Position numbers and translations under genes: made by a program. A stretch of DNA of 64,000 nucleotides from Incurvaria masculella. Taxonomy: Eukaryota; Arthropoda; Insecta; Lepidoptera; Incurvariidae. The stretch is taken from assembly GCA_946894095.1 (NCBI GenBank), contig OX335657.1, forward strand, positions 14,632,001-14,696,000, read 5' to 3'. Each line of letters opens with the position of its first letter. Position 1 is the first letter of the stretch. A model generated the notes under the pieces. The model made no database searches. It worked only from the letters and a program-made list of their open reading frames with translations, and was not told the origin of the DNA. Shown one piece after another: positions 12,421 through 21,200 of the stretch.

Positions 12421-12976
12421 TTAGCCTAGTTTTCACCAAGTACTGGTTTATTTTAATCGACACTTAAAGGATCTTTATTACTAAAGTGCTGATTATCATG
12501 TACTGGTATTGATTGAAAGCTGCTATAAAAACGCCCTTAATATGTGACGAAGGTAAAAAAGGCCCTTACCTATCAAAAGCGATGTGCTGAACATCCTCTG
12601 ATAATCGGATTGTGAGCTTGCCTTAATAAATTTATTAAAATATATCCTAAATTGTTGGTTTTGCTGTCTGAACTTTTCATTTTTTTATTTTAATTTTTAT
12701 TATTGGCTACGACATACACATAAATTTTTCCATGAATTTGATGTTGAGCAGTGAACACAACTCACTTCGTTTGGATATTGATGGTAGTATAAATACGTGT
12801 TTAATTATCATATTGCTGAATCAATACTAAGAGTCTCTTCAACCAAGTACTGATTAGCTTAATGTCCACATTACCATCTCGCAATCGATACCAGTGCAAG
12901 ATAATCAGCACTTTAGTAATGAAGGCTCCTTAAGTCTCGATTAAAATAAATCAGCAGTTGGTGAAAACCAGGCTAA
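12421..12976. mobile_element. MITE with about 93-bp inverted ends
   Basis: Left TTAGCCTAGTTTTCACCAAG and right CAGTTGGTGAAAACCAGGCTAA are inverted and extend through AAAGTGCTGATTATC and its partner near 12900-12915. Solo arms of the same family are at 4215-4262, 20822-20890 and 41146-41230. Confidence 0.82.
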
Positions 12977-14489
12977 TGAATCAAAATGTATGTTTTTTGT
13001 TATTTTTAGTCTCAAGCCGTGTCCCCGAAACATATTGTGGCAATTCTACGCAATTTCCCTCTGGAGTTATCACGTGCCGTAACTGGAACCCCCGGGGATC
13101 GGAATATTTGTGCCCAATACGAAAATATCCTGTTCGGAAGAAGGGTAATATTTTAATTCCATACTTGTAACGATGGCTGCCAGAAAGTCGGCGTGCCGTC
13201 CGCGAAACGGAATTAGGGTATCGTCGAGGGATAGTCATTACCAAATGGTGTTCCATTTCCTGTAATGTGGGATTCGATTCGTGCGTTCGTACTGATGAGG
13301 GTTACGTTAACTGTGCACTGAAATCACTGAAGTTATGACGTATTACCACAGGGGTATGATACTACCTGAAAAACCCATTGGGCGGGTGCGGTGTGCAATG
13401 GAAATGTATTGGATTTGACAAAAGAATGTAGCTAGAGGCGAATTAGCTAAAACTTCCGGTAATTAAATTGTAGCTTAAACTTGTACGCGTAATAAGGGTT
13501 ACAGTAGCTACTCGCGCGCTACTCACGGTTGGCCGACGCTCTATTCCGGGAGGTCACAACATTTTTAGTCACGATAAGGTAAATGACTGAATCTGGTTTC
13601 ACATGTTAGAGACCAACCCTCTGATGCTAAATATGTATATTTATCTGCCTGCGCCAAGTGGTTGCGTTATCTAGATTGGCTATATAAAATAGAGGTTGCT
13701 ATCAGGTGCATATATAGCTGATGAATATACTGATTGGCTACAATATTGATACCTATTAATTATACAACAACAACCAGCCGGTTTTTTCATTAAATACTTA
13801 AATTTACAGGGAATAATGGGAGTAAACATGCATTTGAAGGGTTTCCTTAACTTTCACAGCAGTTAAAACTCTGATGGTTCCGCGCTTTGCTACCCCGCTG
13901 TTTTAAACGATACTGCATTGGTTACTTTTTTAATAGTTTGCCCTAAAACTTCTTTAAACTGAGGTATTACTTTATCGATGATCCATTGCTATTTTATTTC
14001 ATTTATTTATTTAACTTCTGCTGGTAAAACTACACTCAGTCATGTCACAATATGATTGATCATCGATCAACTCATTGAAGAACAACCCGCAAAGAAACTT
14101 CACTTGTCTATAACTTATGATTATTTTTCGCGTTACCCGCATGCGTCGATCAGTCCCAACCAAGGAATATATTCTGTCCACTACGCAGGTGTGGGTAGTG
14201 ATGTGCTATATCTTTTTTTATCATTATTTGAGGAAACCATAACACATATAGATTAAGAAACAAAACATATCAACATAATAAAAGTACAACTATCTACATG
14301 CAACAACAGTTGCCACGGAGTAAAAAAAATAGAGCTTATGCCTAAAATCTGTAAGTACCTTAAAACTAAAATTATGCAAGAGGTATGACATTGTTATATG
14401 CACGCTTAAATAACATAAGTTTTAACATCTCAGAAACGTACAAATAGATGGATCAAATTAAGAGAGAAATTTTAAATTATACGTACATC
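12977..14489. other. Intergenic with a pair of opposed open frames
   Basis: Frames at 12958-13170 (+) and 12981-13256 (-) overlap over a GC-richer block. Neither matches a family I know. The repeat arm at 13543-13680 is listed apart. Confidence 0.4.
13543..13680. repeat. Solo arm of the 50103-50475 element family
   Basis: It shares ATTCCGGGAGGTCACAAC, GTCACGATAAGGTAAATGAC and GACCAACCCTCTGATGC with 50103-50475 (the last in inverse at 50390-50412). Confidence 0.65.
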
Positions 14490-14541
14490 AAAGAACAATA
14501 TAATATTTAGTTTGACGGCTTACCGCGCGTGTGAGGAGCAG

Positions 14542-14588
14542 GACGTGCTGCTCGACGTTTCGGAGCCTCACATGGGCTCCATCTTCAG
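14542..14588 (-). ncRNA. Hammerhead-ribozyme-like motif in the left Penelope end
   Basis: The inverted partner of the motif at 15728-15774, with identical core elements read on the minus strand (CTGAAGA at 14588-14582, GTC at 14544-14542). The same reservations apply. Confidence 0.45.
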
Positions 14589-14739
14589 GAGAACGTGCCT
14601 GTCGCGACGGAGGTAGGCACGTTACTGGCTACCCGCCGCTTTGCTTCACTTCTCAGCGTCCATGGCAACACTCGTACATTTTCTTGAGGATTAGCTGCGG
14701 TCCGAATTTCGTGTGAAGTGCAAAACACGCTGACTGTGT

Positions 14740-15675
14740 TTTCCTCGACGTCTGTTGTCGGTGCACCTCTCCGAAATTCAGTTTTCAGCTTATTCAGCAG
14801 GGGTTTCCATATGGGCGAAAGACGGTAGGAATCTTCACGATTGAGTTCTTGTGCTTGCTGATTTCGATGGACTCCCGAATGATTCGTGGGAGGTTTCGTT
14901 GTTCAGGTACTAGGACTTTCACCTGATCAAACCTCAACTAGTGCCCAGGTCCAGATTCTGCATGCTCACACAGCGCTGACTTCGTGATATCTCTGTTCTT
15001 AACCGCCCGTATGTGCTCCGTGATGCGTGTGCTGACGCTCCTCTTCGTTTGGCCAATGTACGATTTACCGCATGAACAGGGAACTCTGTAGACGCCAGCG
15101 GCGAGTAATGGTACCTTGTCCTTCACTGATCGGAGCATGGCTGAGACCTTGCGTTGAGGATACAGCACGGCTGGTATGCTGGATCTCCTCAGTATCCTCG
15201 CAATACGGTCTGTCACTCCACTGATGTACGGCAGGTATGCGGCTCGCCTCTTGACGTCATACTGTGGTCGTCGTTCTTTCCTTCTGGTTCTCCAATCTCT
15301 TGTCTTATAACCATTGCATTGCAGCACTGTCTCAATGAATTTAATTTCCGCAGCAATGTGTAGAGGATCACAAAGACGTTCCGCTCTCTGTAGAAGTGAT
15401 TTTGGTACCGATTGTAAGTGTGCCGGGTGGTGATGTGAGGATGCATGTAGGTATCTATTGGTATGGGTCGGTTTTCTATATACCGTATGACCCAATTTTC
15501 CATCGGCGCACTTAATCACTAATACATCCAGGAATGCTAGCTTTCCTTCCTGCTCAATCTCCATAGTGAACTTAATCCTGGGATGTATGGAGTTGAGGTG
15601 GTCTAGGAAGATCCTCAAGAAGGAATCCTCAAGAAAATGTACGAGTGTTGCCATGGACGCTGAGAAGTGAAGCAA
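14740..15675 (-). pseudogene. Penelope-like RT C-terminus and GIY-YIG endonuclease relic
   Basis: The open frame 15675 to 14938 (245 codons) starts in the right inverted repeat. Its N-terminal half matches the Penelope RT thumb: FLDHLNSIHPRIKFTME, LAFLDVLV, and VYRKPTHTNRYLHASSHHHP. Near the C-terminus is a GIY-YIG nuclease domain with GVYRVPCSCGKSYIGQTKRS, the arginine in STRITEH, and CEHAE. A TAG at about 14936 breaks the frame, but homology continues (RFDQVKVL, IRESIEISKH, PTVFRPYGNP) to about 14760. In living elements the RT copies RNA and the nuclease nicks the target. This copy lacks the RT catalytic core and is dead. Confidence 0.9.
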
Positions 15676-15727
15676 AGCGGCGGGTAGCCAGTAACGTGCC
15701 TACCTCCGTCGCGACAGGCACGTTCTC

Positions 15728-15774
15728 CTGAAGATGGAGCCCATGTGAGGCTCCGAAACGTCGAGCAGCACGTC
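15728..15774 (+). ncRNA. Hammerhead-ribozyme-like motif in the right Penelope end
   Basis: The sequence reads CTGAAGA (15728-15734), a 6-bp stem GGAGCC/GGCTCC with a 7-base loop (15736-15754), GAAA, then ACGT/ACGT as a 4-bp stem with an 8-base loop, and GTC (15772-15774) where cleavage would fall. Hammerheads are known in Penelope ends. Two deviations: an extra T after CTGAAGA, and no convincing stem I, so activity is doubtful. Confidence 0.5.
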
Positions 15775-15914
15775 CTGCTCCTCACACGCGCGGTAAGCCG
15801 TCAAACTAAATATTGTAGTTATGTCCCGCGTAAGTTTTAAAATATTAAAGAACAATATACCTGATATATAAATATACCTGAAGAGAAAAAAGAACAATAA
15901 TTTCATAGCCACAC

Positions 15915-16306
15915 AATATGAAAATTAATCACAATTAAATAAGACTTTCTTTAAATTAATTTGAAAATTGTTTTGGCTGCATTTAAATATATCTATATCG
16001 CCAAATTTACCATTGTATGTCTTAAATATCCGAAAGAAAGGATTTCTTTTACCAGCGTTCGTACGCGTACGCGGCAACACCGCGGGTGGCACGACTATGA
16101 GGGACGCGAATGTCTATCTGTGCGAGCAGCTCGCTCCAGTTCATTTCGTTATGCAGTAGCTTATGAAGTATCATTACATCCAAGATGCATCTTCTATCAG
16201 CCAATGCCATTGGATCTATGTCAACAACTAGATTTTTTTTAAAGTCTGAAATTAAGAACACGATAAAAGTATTTTTGAATTATTTCAAGAGAATTGAAGT
16301 ATTTTA
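15915..16306 (-). pseudogene. Non-LTR retrotransposon C-terminal relic, continuation of the RT at 16795-17275
   Basis: On the minus strand, the segment directly after the insertion reads LKYFNSLEIIQKYFYRVLNF, the expected continuation of the WNPF motif. It then gives ALADRRCILDVMILHKLLHN and LLAQIDIRVP, typical of LINE C-termini. Frames are broken. Confidence 0.8.
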
Positions 16307-16318
16307 AGTAAAAAGGAT

Positions 16319-16794
16319 CCTCAAGAAAATCACGCCACGTGTGTTGACACGTTGGCTCCTAGCCACGTTTTAGCATCCTCCAAGTCAGCCGGGGCCGCCG
16401 CTAATACTGCCGCAGCAAATAAAATCAAGAAATATGCGTCTGTGCGTGACCACTTTGATTTCCTTGCGTTCGCTGTGGAAACGCTTGGCGCATGGTCATC
16501 GGATGCGAAAAGTTTTTCTGACTGCATTGGAAAACTGCTTATTGAGAAATCCGGTGACCATCGCGCTAAGACATTTTTCATACGGCGAATTAGCATGGAA
16601 ATTCAAAGGGGAAACGCACAGAGCATTTTAGGTACTATGGGCAGCTCGGCGGGCATGGAGGAAATTTTCTATTTAGTTTAGGATAGTATTAGTTGTTAGT
16701 TTATTATAGTAAGTTGTTAGTTTAATTTTGTTTAGGGATTATGTTGTTTTTGTTCAAACCTTAATTTAACCAATATAACTTTCCAGGTTACGTT
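16319..16794 (+). mobile_element. LINE 3' fragment inserted into another LINE
   Basis: It is flanked by a 12-bp direct repeat, AGTAAAAAGGAT, at 16307-16318 and 16795-16806. An open frame at 16352-16681 (109 codons) reads FDFLAFAVETLGAWSSDAKS, SGDHRAKTFFIRRISMEIQR and GNAQSILGT, a pattern I know from the C-terminal end of non-LTR polyproteins. No catalytic motifs are present. A noncoding 3' tail of about 110 bases follows. Confidence 0.75.
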
Positions 16795-17275
16795 AGTAAA
16801 AAGGATTCCATATTTCCGTTGCATATTCCAAATGAGATCTGACTAATGAATTGAAGAGTGTTATGTAACTTTTAGCTTTTCGGAAATCTTTTGTATTCCG
16901 TAGAACAAAACCCATCAGCCTACAACGCTTTATTTGTTATGTGTTCTATATGCACTTCGAGTGTATTTTTTTTGTCGAAAATAACGCCAATGGAATGGAA
17001 CAACATGGAATCAATGATTTTGGTGACAGTGATTTTTTGATGTTTAATTGTAATTTGTACCAAATACAGTAAGAATAAAATCTATTCAAATCCCCTTTGA
17101 AATTGATGCAATCGTATTGATATTTTAGAAAATATTTTTAAATCGTCACCATAAAGCAAAAACCTACAGAATTTAAAACATTGACTAATATCATTGAGAA
17201 AAATAATAAACAGGAATGGACATAGAATTGAACCTTGAGGGACGCCCGATGTTACATTCTTGCCGGGCATGTGCC
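16795..17275 (-). pseudogene. Non-LTR retrotransposon RT relic (palm to thumb)
   Basis: On the minus strand, VTSGVPQGSILCPFLFIIFL and FLLYGDDLKIFSK mark the RT palm (the usual YADD is YGDD here). Later, LRNTKDFRKAKSYITLFNSL and RSHLEYATEIWNPF mark the thumb of Jockey/CR1-type LINEs. Stops lie between. Homology continues beyond an insertion at 16319-16794 into 15915-16306. Confidence 0.85.
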
Positions 17276-17349
17276 AGTTTTCCTCGAATTACGCACAAAA
17301 CAGTAATTTTATTATTTGATGATATCTGTTGTTACCGATGGGTATCAGT

Positions 17350-17665
17350 CAGGTATCGATGGGTATCAGGGTGTTTGCGTCCACTGCTGGACATTCACCT
17401 CTCCAATTTTACTCCAGTCCTCCCGGCCCTCAGGAACCACTACCGACGCAATTGATGTCGTCGTCCCACCTGGCGGGTGGTCTTCGCACACTCCGTTGTC
17501 ATGTCCAGGGCCGCCAGTGTAGGACACGGTTACTCCAACGGTCGTCTTTTCTTCGGCTGACGTGACTGCCTTTTGAGCTTAGCAACCCGGTGTCCAATAT
17601 CGACTACTTTGGTGCGTCGACGGATTGCCTCATTGCGCACCATATCCCGTAGCGATATTCCCAGC
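17350..17665 (-). pseudogene. LINE endonuclease-RT C-terminal relic
   Basis: Minus-strand translation gives MLGISLRDMVRNEAIRRRTK and VVDIGHRVAKLK, then frame breaks, then the end of the ORF with tail bases (CCAGCAGTGGACGCAAACAC). This matches the C-terminus of a common animal LINE polyprotein (DIAxRVAKLKWQWAGH in live copies). A shorter piece of the same tail is at 20999-21060. Confidence 0.8.
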
Positions 17666-18049
17666 ATGGCGTGGTGTTTTTAAATGACTTCGAATAAACC
17701 AACCAATTCACAGTCAAGCACGTGAGTTTTTGAGACATATTGTAAACGTTTTTACGGAAGAGAAGCAAACCGTTGTTAGGTTTCCGTGGAACAAGTAATG
17801 GACACAGTTGTCTGTTACGTTTTTACCTTTTTACTTCAATATGGTCATAAATTAAACAACCTATAATAGTGGATGTATTACGTATTTATGTTGGTAATAA
17901 CGTTAATTATTAATAGAGGCAACATCGATAACTATTGCTTTAATAACGAATTCCTCTAACCCGCACTGCTACTATGTCGCATACAATATATTTCTGGTCA
18001 AAACAACGTTCGAAAAAAAATATTATAGCCGCTTATTCTCTCTCTTCAG
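17666..18049. other. Region just upstream of exon 1
   Basis: Probably the end of a 5' UTR intron. No TATA box or initiator that I would defend. Any promoter is further left. Confidence 0.4.
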
Positions 18050-18070
18050 ACGATGCCCACCTGAGGAGCC
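18050..18070 (+). promoter_or_regulatory. 5' UTR acceptor and three-codon upstream ORF
   Basis: A pyrimidine-rich tract ends in CAG at 18047-18049, a good 3' splice site 21 bases before the receptor start. The short leader after it contains ATG CCC ACC TGA (18053-18064), a minimal upstream ORF ending six bases before the main ATG. The other exon 1 copies lack this leader and have a different sequence before their ATG. Any effect on translation is inference. Confidence 0.45.
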
Positions 18071-18255
18071 ATGGAGGTGGCGAATTCGTCGGTGTTCGAC
18101 AACTCGACGCCGCCGTACCAGCCGTACTGGCAGCGCCCGGAGACCTACATAGTGCCGGTCCTGTTCGCGCTCATCTTCGTGATCGGAGTGGTGGGCAACG
18201 GAACCCTGGTGGCCGTCTTTGTCAGGCACAAAGCCATGCGCAATGTACCCAACAC
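18071..18255 (+). CDS. CCHaR: CCHamide receptor exon 1 (N-terminus and TM1)
   Basis: The ATG sits in a strong context (GCCATGG) and opens 61 codons plus two bases, ending at a consensus donor GTGAGT at 18256. Residues 1-26 are the extracellular tail, with N-x-S/T sequons at 5 and 11. Residues 27-51 form TM1, with the conserved GN pair at 42-43. The exon ends in the first intracellular loop (KAMRNVPNT), and its last codon is completed by the first base of exon 2 (ACG, Thr62). Of six tandem copies of this exon, this is the only one with a complete uninterrupted reading frame, so I take it as the functional one. A pyrimidine tract and AG at 18048-18049 suggest a 5' UTR intron just upstream. Confidence 0.93.
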
Positions 18256-21200
18256 GTGAGTTTACTGTGTTCTGTTCAATTACTGTGTTTTGCTGAATGA
18301 CAAATTCAGCTGAGCAACAATGGAGGTGGCGAATTCGTGGATGTTCGACAACTAGACGCCGCTGTACCAGCCGTACTGGCAGCGCCCGGAGACCTACATA
18401 GTGCCGGTCCTGTTCGCGCTCATCTTTGTGATCGGCGTGGTGGGCAACGGGACCCTTGTGGCCGTCTTTGTCATGCACAAAGCCATGCGCAATGTACCCA
18501 ACACGTGAGTTTACTGTTTTAATTACTGTGTTTTGCTGAATGGCAAGTTCAGCTCAGCAACAATGGAGGTGGAGAATTCGTCGATGTTCGACAACTCGAC
18601 GCAGCTGTACCAACCATACTGGTAGAGCCCGGAGACCTACATAGTGCCGGTCCTGTTCCCGCTCATCTTCGTGATCGGCGTGGTGGGCAACGGAACCCTG
18701 GTGGGCGTCTTTGTCAGGCACAAAGCCATGCGCAATGTACCCAACACGTGAGTTTACTGTGTTTTGCTGAATGGCAAGTTCAGTTTAGCAACAATGGAGG
18801 TGGCGAATTCGTCGATGTTCGACAACTCGACGCAGCTGTACCAACCATACTGGTAGAGCCCGGAGACCTACATTGTGCCGGTCCTGTTCCCGCTCATCTT
18901 CCTGATCGGCGTGGTGGGCAACGGAACCCTGGTGGCCGTCTTTGTCAGGCACAAAGCCATGCGCAATGTACCCAACACGTGAGTTTACTGTTTTAATTAC
19001 TGTGTTTTGCTGAATGGCAAGTTCAGCTCAGCAACAATGGAGCTGGCGAATTCGTTGATGTTCGACAACTCGACGCAACTGTACCAACCATACTGGCAGC
19101 GCCCGGAGACCTACATAGTGCCGGTCCTATTCGCGCTCATCTTCGTGATCGGCGTGGTGGGCAACGGGACCCTGGTGGCCGTTTTTCGCCTTTTTCCACC
19201 CCCTCCAATTACGATAATCCAAAGCTATCTTTCGGTTACACCATGTATTTATGCAACGTATCATAAAGTTACTCAGGTAACTAGAGGAAGCGAAAACAGT
19301 AGTTCGTCAGGCACACGGCTATTCACAATGTTCCTACACGTGAGTTTACGGTGTTCTGCTGAATGGCAAGTTCAGCTGAGCAACAATGAGGTGGCGAATT
19401 CGTCGGTGTTCGACAACTCGACACCGCCGTACCACCAGCCGTACTGGCAGCTTCCGGAGATTTAAATTGTATCTTCGTACAGCTTCTATCTTTCGTTCAA
19501 TTATGAGTAACTTGGCAACAAATACCCGATGTGATTTTACATACGTTGTCAGCTACTTGGTTTAATATTACGTAATCCCTCATCACTTTTGGGTTATGTG
19601 TCCAACAGTCCGGACAGACAAATAATCCGGTATATTTCCTGGGCGTATGAATTGCCATTATTGACCATTTCTAATATTAAATATTTTAGATTGCACCTAG
19701 TACCTGTGCGTTGTGTTACAATAACAACATGACAGTAGATATTGAATTAGCCGTTCATGTCTAGATACGTAAAAAATATAGTCAAATTTCTGGAATTTTC
19801 TTGCGAATAATCGTGTTAGTTTTAGAGTTAAGTTGCCAACGTGATAAACATTTGTAACGGGATAGACAACACTGATAATTTCCATTGCCGCTTCGACCAT
19901 GGTTCATTCAATGCGATGATCAGGATTAACTCTACCACCTATTGAGGAACGAAGGAAACCTTCAGTTTTGCGCGGAATTGTTTAGTCGCCTCTCACGACA
20001 TTAACGGGAAGAAATACAGTTGCTTAAATTATATTTTATTTATGTACGAACCCGCACAGCATACTTCTACTTCACTAACAAACACACAAACAAACAGCTC
20101 GGTGGTGGATCGTTTATTGCCTCGCCATGTCGACCCTTTTCAGTTTGTGGTGATACGATTAAGGCGATAGTAAAATTGGAGTTCAGTCAATTTACATTAT
20201 ACTGCGAATGGATATTGTTTTCTTTTGTATTACCGCCTTAAGTGGACTTATCTATTCCATCTCCATGATTGCAGTCGTTAACATAAAGTGGAAATAAAAA
20301 CCAATTTCGTGTAATAACAACATGTAACATATAATCAAACAGGAAAACTTCATAATGACTTTTCGTAATCTAGGAGCTCGTAGCGCAAGGGCGCGGGGAC
20401 AAGCTCTCCATGCCAGAGCTCGTAGGTTCGATCCAGCGAGCATGGAAGGATGGATGTAGCAACCACTATTTTTCTCGGTTGGATAAGTGCATTTAGTTAC
20501 GAATACGAGCTGTACCATGGTTCGGAACCCAAGCAAAATTGTAGGTCCCCTTCCTCTACTATGTGGTAGTTTTAAGCCCGTCCGGGTTGATACCATGCAT
20601 TGGATGAAACTATGGTCTAAGCGGCAATGCACGGGAAGAAAGTCAATTTTACCACTAGTATTTTGAGTGCTGGTTTCATGATCTCGCCTCCTGCTGCCTG
20701 TCTTTCCCACAGCACCCCACAGTTCCCGAAACTCTTTACCTCCATGTTCCCGACCCGCTCTAAAATATTTCGTTATCTCGTATTTATATTTCGTTTTTCA
20801 TCATTGTCATTTTTACTTGCCTTAGCCTGGTTTTCTTATCTTCTGGATTAAGCTAATCAGTAATTGGTGAAAAAGTCCTTCAGAACTCTTGTCGGCGTAG
20901 TTTTTCTGCAGCTTCAATCAACTTAAAACAAAAATGTCAATAAGTATTTGAAGTAGTATATTTCACATAATACCAAAAATTTCGTAATATGTTTGTGCGT
21001 CGAGGGCTAATTCATTACATTTGTCAGTTAGTCAGCGTGTTTACGTCCACTGCTGGACCCACAGCGGTACGGAACCACTGCTTTCCGCCGACGCACTTGA
21101 TACCTTCGTACACCGGTTGCCCTATTTTTGAAACGATCGCTACCAAATTGCTACAGCAATTTGCGATTCTGATCACTAAAAGCGCTGTTTCGTATTTTTG

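Larger units (their letters stand above)
14503..15846 (-). mobile_element. Truncated Penelope-like retroelement with inverted ends
   Basis: The element is bounded by a perfect 13-bp duplication, AAAGAACAATATA, at 14490-14502 and 15847-15859. Its two ends are long inverted repeats of about 190 bp (about 14508-14692 and 15624-15814). Between them, on the minus strand, lies the C-terminal part of a Penelope polymerase. The N-terminal and palm part of the reverse transcriptase is absent, so the copy is 5'-truncated. Inverted rather than direct terminal copies are known for Penelope-like elements. A separate end-only remnant is at 61919-62026. Confidence 0.9.

Noticed and set aside
18023..18478. 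151-codon open frame on the minus strand across exon 1
   Set aside because: It is the antisense shadow of GC-rich exon copies 1 and 2. It repeats itself because the exon does, and shows no known domain.
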